Shown: positions 9,620 through 17,440 of the stretch, piece by piece
Layout of the letters: each line of letters starts with the position of its first letter
Position numbering within the stretch: position 1 is the stretch's first letter
Assembly (NCBI GenBank): GCA_946615865.1
Contig: CAMOIJ010000028.1
Coordinates: 1-36,062, forward strand
From: an uncultured Lachnospiraceae bacterium
Lineage (GTDB): Bacteria > Bacillota > Clostridia > Lachnospirales > Lachnospiraceae
DNA length: 36,062 nucleotides
Reading direction: 5' to 3'
Notes under the pieces: model-generated
Told to the model about the DNA's origin: nothing
The model's input: only the letters and a program-made list of their open reading frames with translations
The model's database searches: none
Program-made: the position numbers and the translations under genes

Positions 9620-9986
9620 CCTCATCACCTCCTCCCTCGTTTCCGGTGATCTCTACGATCAAATAATTGGGCAGGCATACTATGGTATCTCCAGGCCTTG
9701 TGATCTCTCCGGTATGAACACATATCTGATTTCTGCAGTCGGAATACTCCATATAGACTTTTTTATCTTTAATGGAAACGATGTTGAGGTGCCCGTCATG
9801 CTTTACCTCGACCTCGATATCATTCTCAAGAGGATATATTCCTACCAGCTCTCCTCCGCTTATGATCCTCACCTTCTCATCACTTCCTCCGGATACGCGC
9901 ACAAGCGGAAGCGCCGCGATCAGGGCCGCCAGCGCCAAAAAAAAGAAAAATAGCAGGATGTCCGCTTTTCGTAAAGATGCAATCAT
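9591..9986 (-). CDS. NusG domain II-containing membrane-anchored protein
   Basis: This 131-residue protein starts with a hydrophobic anchor (residues 9-30, ILLFFFFLALAALIAALPLV). An exported beta-rich domain follows, with the signature CRNQICVHTGEITRPGDTIV and then CLPNYLIVEI, typical of stand-alone NusG_II proteins (PF07009 type). The three cysteines C84, C89 and C103 are in the family-typical places. It is the first gene of a two-gene operon with the Gx protein. The ATG has GAGG 9 nt upstream and sits only about 20 nt after a strong leader terminator, so expression probably depends on read-through. Molecular function is unknown; a role with flavin or quinone redox partners is only suggested by context in other genomes. 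Confidence 0.85.
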   Translation of the reverse strand: MIASLRKADILLFFFFLALAALIAALPLVRVSGGSDEKVRIISGGELVGIYPLENDIEVEVKHDGHLNIVSIKDKKVYMEYSDCRNQICVHTGEITRPGDTIVCLPNYLIVEITGNEGGGDEDDSVDVIAK

Positions 9987-10003
9987 TGAATAGCCTCAAA
10001 TTG

Positions 10004-10040
10004 TCGTAAAAAACAGGGGGGATCTGTTCCCCCCTGTTTT
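10004..10040 (-). terminator. Strong intrinsic terminator just upstream of the NusG_II gene
   Basis: A 12-bp perfect stem (AAAACAGGGGGG 10010-10021 with 10029-10040) closes a 7-nt loop, and six T follow on the minus strand. It ends about 20 nt before the NusG_II start codon and follows a promoter about 190 nt upstream, so it probably acts as a regulated leader terminator and not only as the end of rlmD. Confidence 0.88.
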
Positions 10041-10221
10041 CATTTCTTTCCTTTTGAAGATTCAGCATATACCATATGCTTCCACATCAGGGTTACCGTG
10101 GTGTCTGCTTAAGACCCCGTCAATATGGATCAATCAGGCCGCATTCGACTGAGCCATGACAATGCCGTCACCCATGATTCCGGGCAGCTGCTGATATGCG
10201 GGGGTATTAGCGTAACTATAC
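10041..10221 (-). ncRNA. Candidate structured leader RNA of the NusG_II-Gx operon (class not recognised)
   Basis: About 180 nt lie between a near-consensus promoter and a strong terminator, with no convincing gene. Predicted local hairpins are AGCATAT/ATATGCT (10064-10070 with 10074-10080), GGTGTCT/AGACCCC with one mismatch (10100-10106 with 10112-10118) and ATGAC/GTCAC with a G-U pair (10156-10160 with 10167-10171). ACCCC near the 5' end can also pair with GGGGT at about 10115-10119, giving a possible long-range contact. I looked for hallmarks of T-box, cobalamin, FMN, TPP, SAM, lysine, c-di-AMP, c-di-GMP and M-box RNAs and did not see them. It may be a riboswitch or attenuator, or a free-standing small RNA ending at the terminator. 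Confidence 0.55.
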
Positions 10222-10227
10222 AAAATA

Positions 10228-10256
10228 ATTATCACAAGCCAAAAATGTTATGTCAA
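10228..10256 (-). promoter_or_regulatory. Predicted sigma-A promoter for the leader RNA/NusG_II operon
   Basis: TTGACA (10251-10256, perfect -35) and GATAAT (10228-10233, 5/6 -10) on the minus strand are 17 bp apart. The -35 box overlaps the TGA stop of rlmD (10253-10255). The predicted start is near 10221. Confidence 0.8.
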
Positions 10257-11623
10257 GTCTTACTAAAAAGTACTATAGTCTCGACGTTCGCAGTCCAGGG
10301 GAACTGATCGACGCTTATCCCGCGCACAGGCCTGTAACCGGCTTCGGTAAAGGCCGGAATATCCCTCGCGAGACTTGTTGGCTTGCAGGATATATAGAGG
10401 ATCTGTTCCACGCCGTATCCCAGGATCTTGGGAAGCGCCTTCGGATGCACACCGTCCCTCGGCGGGTCAAGAATGATCAGATCAGGTTTTTCTTCGATCT
10501 CATCCAGAACTTTCAGCACATCTCCCGCAATAAACTCGCAGTTGTCAATGCCGTTTCTTCCGGCATTCTCCGCGGCAGCTTCCACCGCTTCCTTTACGAT
10601 CTCCACGCCGATCACCTTTTCAGATACAGGCGCCATGAGCTGGGAGATCGTCCCGGTCCCGCAGTAAAGATCGTATACCACGCCTTTCTTCATGCCTGCT
10701 TCTGTCAGGAATTTCCGGGCAGTGTCATAGAGAACTTCCGCGCCGCGGCTGTTCGTTTGGAAGAAGGAGAAAGGCGTGACCTTGAACTGCAGTCCCAAAA
10801 GCGTCTCGGTGAAATAGTCCTTTCCATACAGGATTTCCGTTCCGTCGTCTTTGATCACGTCCGCCACTGCGTCGTTAACTGTATGCAGTATTCCTGTAAT
10901 GGTGCCTTCAGTCTTCAGTTCTGTCAGCATAGAGACAAAATCCTGAAGGTCGTACTTTTCCTGTGAAGTCGTCACAAGGTCGATCAGGATCTCTCCGGTG
11001 TTGACGGCCTTGCGCACCAGAAGATGCCTCAAATATCCCGTGTGGCGAAGCCTGTGAAAGAAAGGAGCTCCCTTTTCTTCCCAGTAATCTCTGACCGCTG
11101 TCAGTATTATTCTGTAGTCTCCGTCAACGATCACGCATGAATCCGCATTTACGATATCGTAAAAACTTCCGCGTCTGTGCATTCCCAGCGCAAGAGGACC
11201 GTCCTTAAAAGAATCTCCGAAAGAGAATTCCATCTTGTTGCGGTAGCCGTATACTTGCGGGCTTCTCAGAATCCCGTGAAACCAGTCCATGGAACCGTCT
11301 TCAGGCATAGCCTCCTCAAGGAGTTCCCGGACCTGTTTTTCCTTGATCCTGCACTGCTCTTCATAAGGCAGGCATAAATAAGTGCACCCTCCGCAGACAC
11401 CGAATACCGGGCAGGGTGTCTCGCGTTCAAGGGAAGATCTCTCGATAACAGAGATCAGGGCCGCTTCCGCTTTTCCCTTTCTCTTCTTATTGACCCGGGC
11501 CCGGACTTTCTGGCCGGTGATGGCGTTTTTTACAACGCATATACCCTCCTCAGTCTCAACGATCCCTTTATTGGGAAATTTCACTTCCCGTACAACGCCT
11601 TCGATCAGGTCTCCTTTTTTCAA
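10253..11623 (-). CDS. rlmD: 23S rRNA (uracil-5-)-methyltransferase, RlmD/RlmCD family
   Basis: This SAM-dependent RNA methyltransferase is expected to make 5-methyluridine in 23S rRNA. An N-terminal TRAM domain (KKGDLIEGVVREV onward) is followed by iron-sulfur ligand cysteines in PCPVFGVCGGC and a later Cys in NADSCVIVD. The SAM-binding motif VVYDLYCGTGTIS, the LDPPRDG motif and the catalytic-cysteine motif YISCKPTSLARD are all present. The start is a TTG at 11621-11623, with AAGGAG 7 nt upstream; a GTG start 11 codons earlier lacks such a site. The protein is then 456 residues, normal for the family. In Gram-positives one enzyme may modify both U747 and U1939; which sites apply here is not visible. 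Confidence 0.93.
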   Translation of the reverse strand: MKKGDLIEGVVREVKFPNKGIVETEEGICVVKNAITGQKVRARVNKKRKGKAEAALISVIERSSLERETPCPVFGVCGGCTYLCLPYEEQCRIKEKQVRELLEEAMPEDGSMDWFHGILRSPQVYGYRNKMEFSFGDSFKDGPLALGMHRRGSFYDIVNADSCVIVDGDYRIILTAVRDYWEEKGAPFFHRLRHTGYLRHLLVRKAVNTGEILIDLVTTSQEKYDLQDFVSMLTELKTEGTITGILHTVNDAVADVIKDDGTEILYGKDYFTETLLGLQFKVTPFSFFQTNSRGAEVLYDTARKFLTEAGMKKGVVYDLYCGTGTISQLMAPVSEKVIGVEIVKEAVEAAAENAGRNGIDNCEFIAGDVLKVLDEIEEKPDLIILDPPRDGVHPKALPKILGYGVEQILYISCKPTSLARDIPAFTEAGYRPVRGISVDQFPWTANVETIVLFSKT

Positions 11624-11677
11624 ATCAGAACTCCTTCCTGCAGAACCGGTTACCACTACCGGGACAAAATATAAACG

Positions 11678-11702
11678 GCAGTCCGGCTAAGTGCCGGGCT
11701 GC
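11678..11702 (-). terminator. Probable terminator after the small acidic membrane protein gene
   Basis: A 10-bp stem, GCAGTCCGGC/GCCGGGCTGC with one G-U type pair (11678-11687 with 11693-11702), closes a 5-nt loop. The following minus-strand sequence is T-rich but interrupted (CGTTTATATTTT), so termination is probably moderate, allowing some read-through into rlmD. Confidence 0.6.
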
Positions 11703-11753
11703 CCTTAATATCAGCCTCTTTAAGACTAACGGTCGATTTTTATCTGCCGGGCC

Positions 11754-12005
11754 TTACGCCTCAGCGGCAGCCGCTTCCTCTTCCTCGAAGTCGTCGTCGA
11801 AATCATCGTCAAAGTCTTCATCATCGAAATCATCATCGTCGTCATAGTCGTCAAAATAGTCCGGCGTAAGAAAACGATAAATGCCGTAAGCAATGGCAGC
11901 AATAGCCGCAATAGCGCCGATCACTGCAAGAATCCTTAAGACATAGTTCTTTCTCTCCTCAGCTCTTACCGCTTCAATCAGTCCCTGTAACATATCTCCT
12001 ATCAT
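11754..12005 (-). CDS. Small membrane protein with a poly-acidic C-terminal tail (unknown function)
   Basis: This 83-residue protein has three parts: an amphipathic N-terminus (MIGDMLQGLIEAVRAEERK), one Ala/Ile-rich membrane helix (about residues 25-46) and a tail of about 30 residues almost entirely Asp, Glu, Phe and Tyr, ending in EEEEAAAAEA. I do not recognise a named family. The start at 12005 is chosen because GGGAGG lies 10 nt upstream; a TTG six codons earlier is inside that site. It has its own predicted promoter (12036-12064) and a terminator, so it is likely an independent unit. The tail may bind cations or basic proteins; that is speculation. Confidence 0.75.
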   Translation of the reverse strand: MIGDMLQGLIEAVRAEERKNYVLRILAVIGAIAAIAAIAYGIYRFLTPDYFDDYDDDDDFDDEDFDDDFDDDFEEEEAAAAEA

Positions 12006-12035
12006 TTGTAGTGTTCCTCCCAATGCTTTATAAAA

Positions 12036-12064
12036 ACAATACGTATAGTTTTTGCTTCTATCAA
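12036..12064 (-). promoter_or_regulatory. Predicted promoter of the small acidic membrane protein gene
   Basis: TTGATA (12059-12064, 5/6) and TATTGT (12036-12041, 4/6) on the minus strand are 17 bp apart, in an AT-rich part of the 137-bp gap after pcrA. The predicted leader is about 25 nt. The rest of this gap shows nothing I can name, and I see no clear pcrA terminator. Confidence 0.55.
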
Positions 12065-12142
12065 TAATATAACACTAACACCCGCTCATTTCCACCGTTT
12101 CCGCTGCGTTCACAGAAGTTTAAGAATCAAACGTAAACGAAA

Positions 12143-14551
12143 TCAGCACTTCACGAGCTTTGCAAAGGCAGCCAGCATGACTTTCTGACCGTAATCATCA
12201 AATACGACCGTTACCTTGTAATCCTTCGGTCCCTCTTCGATCGCCTTTACAGTTCCCTCGCCGTATTTGACATGGCGGACCCTGTCTCCTTCGATGTAAT
12301 CCGGTTTGGAAGGCTTGCCAGGCATCCCTTTCTGCAGGGATGACAGTCCGCTCCCGGAGCCCGACATCTTGGCAATGTACGGTTTCTTCGACTCATCTGT
12401 GGACGGCTTTTTGTAAACCGCCTTCAGTCTCGGACGCGAACTCCTCGCAGCGGTATTCGCGCCGCCGCGATCCCTTTCTCCGAACTGACTGCCGCCAAAC
12501 GCCTTTTCTCCGTATTGACTGCCGCCAAACGTTCTTTCTCTGTAAAGGCTCTCACCGAACGGGTCATCTCTGAACGGATTTCCCGACGACAAACCCGCCC
12601 CGAATGGACTTAATGCCTCCGGCTCGTCGATCAGATTCTCCGGGATCTCTGCCAAAAACCTGCTGGCAGGATTGTAGTGTACTTCGCCGCGCAGCATGCG
12701 CGTTCTGCAGTAAGTCAGCGTGAGGTCATCCCTGGCTCTTGTGATCCCGACATAGGCAAGACGCCTCTCCTCTTCTTCGGCTTCGTCATCAATACTGTTG
12801 AGTGCCATGGAACTGGGAAAAACGCCGTCCTCCATACCGGTGAGATAGACATGAGGGAACTCAAGTCCCTTGGCGCTGTGCAGAGTCATCAGAAGGACGC
12901 GGTCCTTATCATCCCCCGTCTCGTCGATGGCTGACACCAGAGCGACCTCCTCCAGAAAACCGGCAAGGGTAGGTTCCTCTGCGTTTTCCTCATAGTCCGT
13001 GATCTTACTTACAAGTTCATCTACATTGGAAATCCTGTCCTCTCCGTCCTCGTCGTCCGAATCCCTCAGATATGCGTCATACTCTGTCTTAACGATGATA
13101 TGGCGCAGAAGTTCCGAGAGTCTGTTATTTCCGGCAAATTCCCTAAATTCCCGGATGAGGCTGACAAAACTCTCTATTTTGCCTGTGCTCCTTCCGATTG
13201 AAGTGATGTTCCTGCATCTCTCCATCGCTTCGAAAAAAGTGATGTCACGGCTCACGGCGTAATCGGCGATCCGGCTGATCGTTGTCTGACCGATACCACG
13301 TCTGGGGACATTGAGGATCCGGCGCACCGCGATCTCGTCCTGACCGTTCTCCACAGTCTTTAAATAGGCGATCATGTCACGGATCTCTCTGCGGTCGTAG
13401 AAATTCGTGCCGCCGACCACATTGTAGGGAACAGAAGCGAGTACGAACCTCTCCTCCAGCGCTCTTGCCTGCGCGTTAGTCCTGTACAGTACCGCGAAAT
13501 CTCCGTAATGCAGGTCTCTTTCTCTTCTGCATTTTTCTTCAATATCCTCCGCCACGAAAGCCGCCTCGTCTCTCGCGGTATCAAATACACGCACATGTAT
13601 CTTTTCTCCCGCGCCCTTGTCCGTCCACAGAGATTTGTCTTTGCGGCCGGTATTGTTGCGGATCACGGCGTTCGCGGCGTCAAGAACATTCTGTGTGGAC
13701 CTGTAATTCTGTTCCAGCTTTACAACAAAAGCGTCGGGATAGACCTTTTCAAAATCCAGAATGTTGCGGATATTAGCTCCCCGGAATCTGTAGATGGACT
13801 GATCGTCGTCGCCGACGACGCACAGATTTCTGTATTTGCCGGCAAGGAGCCTTACAAGTTCAAACTGCGCGTTATTGGTGTCCTGATACTCGTCCACCAT
13901 GATATAGCGGAAACGGTTCTGATAGATTCCCAAAACTTCATCATGGGAGTGGAACAGTTCAACAGTCAGCATGAGAAGATCGTCAAAGTCAACTGCGTTG
14001 TTTTTGCGGAGCCTCTTCTGATATTCGTCATACGCGTCCGCGATCCTCTTGCTGCGAAAGCTCACGCCGGTATTTTCTTCTCTGTACTGAAGGGGCGTGA
14101 TCAGCTCATTCTTGGCTGAGGAGATCTCCGAGAGTATCTCCCTCTCCCTGAGATCCTTGGTATCGATCTTAAGATATTTGCAGACTTCCTTCATCAGGGT
14201 CTTCTGGTCATCGGTGTCGTAGATCGTAAACGAAGACTCGTATCCCAGAAGGTCGATGTGACGGCGCAGGATCCGGACACACATGGAATGGAACGTGGAG
14301 ATCCAGACGCTCTCGGCACCAAAGCCGATCAGGTTATCAACTCTCTCGCGCATCTCTCCCGCGGCCTTGTTGGTAAAAGTAATCGCAAGAATATTCCAGG
14401 GGTTCACGCCGCACTCATCCATAAGATAAGCGATCCTGTGGGTGATCACCCTGGTCTTTCCGCTGCCGGCGCCGGCCAGGATCAGGACCGGTCCCTCAGT
14501 CCTTTTTACGGCCTCCGCCTGCTCTTTATTTAAATTCTCATAAATGGACAT
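12143..14551 (-). CDS. pcrA: ATP-dependent DNA helicase PcrA (UvrD/Rep superfamily 1A)
   Basis: This 802-residue 3'-5' helicase acts in nucleotide excision repair and in clearing RecA and stalled polymerases. Walker A AGAGSGKT is at residues 26-33. Motif II is VDEYQDTNNAQ, and motif III region VVGDDDQSIYRFRGA, motif V TLHSAKGLEFPHVYLTG and motif VI RLAYVGITRA are intact. The C-terminal end (EGDRVRHVKYGEGTV onward) is the Tudor-like domain that in Bacillus PcrA contacts RNA polymerase. Between the two lies a low-complexity linker with 10-residue repeats of the form FGGSQ(Y/F)GE. Downstream of the DUF1836 gene with a 40-bp gap, it is the last gene of the recN group. Confidence 0.96.
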   Translation of the reverse strand: MSIYENLNKEQAEAVKRTEGPVLILAGAGSGKTRVITHRIAYLMDECGVNPWNILAITFTNKAAGEMRERVDNLIGFGAESVWISTFHSMCVRILRRHIDLLGYESSFTIYDTDDQKTLMKEVCKYLKIDTKDLREREILSEISSAKNELITPLQYREENTGVSFRSKRIADAYDEYQKRLRKNNAVDFDDLLMLTVELFHSHDEVLGIYQNRFRYIMVDEYQDTNNAQFELVRLLAGKYRNLCVVGDDDQSIYRFRGANIRNILDFEKVYPDAFVVKLEQNYRSTQNVLDAANAVIRNNTGRKDKSLWTDKGAGEKIHVRVFDTARDEAAFVAEDIEEKCRRERDLHYGDFAVLYRTNAQARALEERFVLASVPYNVVGGTNFYDRREIRDMIAYLKTVENGQDEIAVRRILNVPRRGIGQTTISRIADYAVSRDITFFEAMERCRNITSIGRSTGKIESFVSLIREFREFAGNNRLSELLRHIIVKTEYDAYLRDSDDEDGEDRISNVDELVSKITDYEENAEEPTLAGFLEEVALVSAIDETGDDKDRVLLMTLHSAKGLEFPHVYLTGMEDGVFPSSMALNSIDDEAEEEERRLAYVGITRARDDLTLTYCRTRMLRGEVHYNPASRFLAEIPENLIDEPEALSPFGAGLSSGNPFRDDPFGESLYRERTFGGSQYGEKAFGGSQFGERDRGGANTAARSSRPRLKAVYKKPSTDESKKPYIAKMSGSGSGLSSLQKGMPGKPSKPDYIEGDRVRHVKYGEGTVKAIEEGPKDYKVTVVFDDYGQKVMLAAFAKLVKC
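12461..12540. repeat. 30-bp tandem repeat in the PcrA linker
   Basis: Two adjacent 30-bp units (12481-12510 and 12511-12540) differ at about 5 positions, and a partial third unit lies at 12461-12480. They encode RTFGGSQYGE and KAFGGSQFGE, then RDRGG. The frame is preserved, so only the length of a flexible linker before the C-terminal Tudor-like domain is affected. Confidence 0.85.
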
Positions 14552-14591
14552 AAACAGTAATCCTTATCAGTCTATTTGATCGTAAACAGTT

Positions 14592-15251
14592 TCATGTCTT
14601 TGTTCTGCTATTCCTTCCGGAATCGGTAACTCCCGGCGTCTCATCCAGAAGTTTTTCGATCAGGAGCTTTCTCAGGTATATATCCGCGCTGAGCTGGCAG
14701 ATCACATTGAATCTTCGGAGCATTTCGCGGTCTTCCTCCGGCGCGCTCATAAACGCGTTGTCCGTCTCATCAAGGATCTTTTCAACTTCCTCCGGAAAGC
14801 GCTCCACATTCCTGCTGACATATCCGAACAATTCCGTATAGACGTCAGACATTGAATAGCGGTGCCTTTTGGCCGCCTGCTGTTCCGCCGATTTAGTCGT
14901 AGGCTGTGCGTATTTGTCAGATACAGGTCCCACAATGCTGCGGATATCATCGATGGAGAGAAAGCTCTTCATGTAGTAAATGACCATCAGAAGGAGGATG
15001 TGGTCCCTGCCGTATTTCTTTTTCACCGGAGGGATCATAACCTTATTCTTGACGTAATTATTGACCATCGTTTTCGTCAGAAGTTTATCTGCGTCCGATT
15101 TGCGGGCAGTCCTTCTCAGGCGCTCTCCGAGAAATGTCAGCACCTGATCCATATAGAGGTCGATCGCGGGGATCTCATCCACGCGCGTGACCTTAAACCC
15201 CGCCAGGATCTTATTGACAATAAACTCCACGTCGCTTCGGGTACTCATCAT
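14592..15251 (-). CDS. DUF1836 protein, MerR-like DNA-binding regulator
   Basis: This 219-residue protein has the DUF1836 pattern LLTKTMVNNYVKNKVMIPPV (about residues 58-77), followed by KKKYGRDHILLLMVIYYMKS, which resembles the winged-helix recognition part of MerR-type regulators. Its target and effector are unknown. The ATG overlaps the recN stop by one base (TAATG), implying translational coupling, and pcrA follows 40 bp later. The position between two DNA repair genes suggests co-expression with repair functions, but no repair role has been shown for this family as far as I know. Confidence 0.82.
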   Translation of the reverse strand: MMSTRSDVEFIVNKILAGFKVTRVDEIPAIDLYMDQVLTFLGERLRRTARKSDADKLLTKTMVNNYVKNKVMIPPVKKKYGRDHILLLMVIYYMKSFLSIDDIRSIVGPVSDKYAQPTTKSAEQQAAKRHRYSMSDVYTELFGYVSRNVERFPEEVEKILDETDNAFMSAPEEDREMLRRFNVICQLSADIYLRKLLIEKLLDETPGVTDSGRNSRTKT

Positions 15252-16936
15252 TACTTCCCTTTCCCGCCATGTGCCATTTTTTTCATTTCCCGCGCGTTCA
15301 AAAGCGCTGCTTCCGTTAAATGGTCCGCGCCGAGAAGCCTCGCGATCTCACGATCGCTCTCTTCGTCGCTGAGCCTGTTTATATGAGTCATGGTGCGTCC
15401 GTCCGTACTCTGTTTGGCAATACAGTAATGGCTGTCCTGCATTGAAGCGATCTGAGGCAGATGCGTGATGCACAGGATCTGATGATCCTCCGCTAAGCGC
15501 CCCATTTTCTCAGCGACTTTCCATGCGGTCTTGCCGCTGATCCCGGTGTCGATCTCATCGAAGATAAAAGTATGGATCTCATCCTTGCCTGCGAACACTG
15601 TTTTCATGCCGAGCATGATCCTCGAGAGTTCTCCGCCGCTCGCGATCTGATCCAGAGGCCTCATGCTCTCACCCGGATTCATGGAGATGTAGAACACAAG
15701 TCTGTCATAACCTCCGGCCGACACGTACTCTTCTCCGGATTCGATCCTGCTCTCAAATTCCACTTGTGGAAAATTGAGATCCATCAGGGCCGCGCTGAGT
15801 TTTTCGCCGAAAATATCCGCGGCTTCCCTGCGCACTTTGCTTAGCTCTTTACAGAACTCCAGAAGTTTTTTGTACTCTGCATCGATCTCTCTGCGGAGTC
15901 TTTCCCTTCCGTTCTCATAGTCCTCAAGAAAAGCAAGTCTCTTCTGCCTCTCATTCAGGGCATTTTGTATATCCTCTATGTTCCTTCCGTATTTGTCCTT
16001 GAGATGGTTGATCAGGTTGAGCCTGTCCCGGATCTCTTCAAATTCAGAGGGATCAAAAGTCAGATTCCTGACATAGTCGTTGAGAGATCTGTTGAAATCC
16101 GACAGAAGATTTTCGATCTCGGAAAGCTCATCCGCCAGCCTGTCGAGTTCAGGATCTATCCCGCCGACTGAAGCGAGTTCTCTGGCGGCTCGGTCCACAG
16201 CTTCCTCAGCGCTGTGTTCAGATCCTCCTGTCCACATGCCGGTCTGCCCCGCCGCCTCGCTGATCCTGCGAAAATTCTCCATCAATCTGTAGCGGTTCTC
16301 CAGCTCCTCATCTTCGCCTTCCCGAACAGCAGCTTCCTCAATCTCCCTGCACTCATATGCAAGAAGATCCGCCTCGCGCTTTCTCGCTGCGTCGTCCAGG
16401 TCATCCTTGTCCCATTCCGCTTTCAGAGATTTCCACTTGCTGTAACTGTCCGCCGTTTTTTCTTTGAGCCTCAGAGCCTTATCTCCGGCAAATTCGTCGA
16501 CAGTCTGAAGCTGCGCTTCTCTCCGCAGAAGTTTCTGGTTCTCCCGCTGTCCGTATATATCGATCATCAGTTCCGCGATCTCCCGAAGCTGCCGGAGCGT
16601 CACCGACTCGCCGCAAACACTGCACACACTTCTTCCAGGCAGTATTTTGCGTTTGATCAGAATTGTACCGTCCTCCGGGGCAGGAAGATCCATCTCTTCA
16701 AGCTTTCTCAGCTGCAGGTCATTGTCCGTCTGAAAGACCATCTCGATCAGGGCGTACTCAGCTCCGGTCCTGATGATCGCCTTATCCGCTTTGCCTCCCA
16801 GAGCCAGGTTTACGGAGCCGATTATGATCGATTTTCCTGCCCCCGTCTCCCCGGTCAAAATATTGAGGCCATCCGTAAAGGTGACCTCTTCCTCCTCAAT
16901 AAGAGCCAGATTCTTAACATGTAAACTAAGAAGCAT
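15251..16936 (-). CDS. recN: DNA repair protein RecN (SMC-like ATPase)
   Basis: This 561-residue protein promotes double-strand break repair by tethering DNA ends. The N-terminal half-ATPase has Walker A GETGAGKSI (29-37). A long coiled coil fills residues about 150-360. The C-terminal half carries the ABC signature ASGGELSRIMLGMK and Walker B FDEIDTGISGKTAW. Length is normal. One oddity is a CSVCGE stretch (about residue 106), giving a CxxC where most RecN proteins have an Asn-Gly turn. It lies 24 bp after argR, in the common Firmicute argR-recN order, and is coupled to the DUF1836 gene. Confidence 0.96.
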   Translation of the reverse strand: MLLSLHVKNLALIEEEEVTFTDGLNILTGETGAGKSIIIGSVNLALGGKADKAIIRTGAEYALIEMVFQTDNDLQLRKLEEMDLPAPEDGTILIKRKILPGRSVCSVCGESVTLRQLREIAELMIDIYGQRENQKLLRREAQLQTVDEFAGDKALRLKEKTADSYSKWKSLKAEWDKDDLDDAARKREADLLAYECREIEEAAVREGEDEELENRYRLMENFRRISEAAGQTGMWTGGSEHSAEEAVDRAARELASVGGIDPELDRLADELSEIENLLSDFNRSLNDYVRNLTFDPSEFEEIRDRLNLINHLKDKYGRNIEDIQNALNERQKRLAFLEDYENGRERLRREIDAEYKKLLEFCKELSKVRREAADIFGEKLSAALMDLNFPQVEFESRIESGEEYVSAGGYDRLVFYISMNPGESMRPLDQIASGGELSRIMLGMKTVFAGKDEIHTFIFDEIDTGISGKTAWKVAEKMGRLAEDHQILCITHLPQIASMQDSHYCIAKQSTDGRTMTHINRLSDEESDREIARLLGADHLTEAALLNAREMKKMAHGGKGK

Positions 16937-16960
16937 CCACCTTCCCCCTTCAAAGGATCC

Positions 16961-17413
16961 TCATTCTTCTTCAAGCATTCGTCTTATCTTTTCCATCAGA
17001 TAAACAGTTTCGTCCGCAGTCCTTACCGCGGCCATGATCGTATCGTCACCGGCGATGGAACCGACGACCTCAGGAAGCTTTAAGTTGTCAAGAGCAGCAG
17101 CAGCGGCCATTGCCATTCCGGATCCTGTCTTGATCACCAGAATGTTCTGCGCCGTATCCACGCTCTGAATACTGTCCCTGAGCACTCGGATATAGCGGAG
17201 CTGCTCTTCATTGACGGGACTGCCGGCCTCATACTTCTGGCCCCCTTTTGACGCGGGGGTCTTTATGAGTCCAAGTTCCTTAATGTCTCGTGAAACCGTT
17301 GCCTGTGTCACATTATATCCGCTGTTCCTGAGTCTTTCCGCAAGCTCAGCCTGCGTCTCGATCTCATTATTTCTTATGATCTCCAGGATCTTGTCAAGGC
17401 GTTTTTTCTTCAT
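16961..17413 (-). CDS. argR: Arginine repressor ArgR/AhrC
   Basis: This 150-residue regulator controls arginine biosynthesis and catabolism with L-arginine as corepressor. The N-terminal winged helix includes ETQAELAERLRNSGYNVTQA and TVSRDIKELGL (residues about 18-50). The C-terminal hexamerisation and arginine-binding domain has the GSIAGDDTIMAAV motif (about 117-129) with the Asp pair that contacts arginine. GAGGG precedes the ATG. carB at the other end of the window is a typical indirect or direct ArgR target, but its promoter is outside the window, and I see no clear ARG box here. Confidence 0.95.
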   Translation of the reverse strand: MKKKRLDKILEIIRNNEIETQAELAERLRNSGYNVTQATVSRDIKELGLIKTPASKGGQKYEAGSPVNEEQLRYIRVLRDSIQSVDTAQNILVIKTGSGMAMAAAAALDNLKLPEVVGSIAGDDTIMAAVRTADETVYLMEKIRRMLEEE

Positions 17414-17440
17414 GGTTCCCTCAATCGATTCCGTTCATTT

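Noticed and set aside
10041-10221. Assignment of the leader RNA to 6S RNA, T-box, FMN, cobalamin, M-box or c-di-AMP classes
   Set aside because: The conserved boxes of these classes are not visible; 6S RNA would need long pairing between the 5' and 3' ends, which I could not build convincingly.
10125-10307. A 60-codon plus-strand frame in the 10041-10252 gap
   Set aside because: No ribosome binding site or plus-strand promoter; the region is better explained as minus-strand leader RNA.
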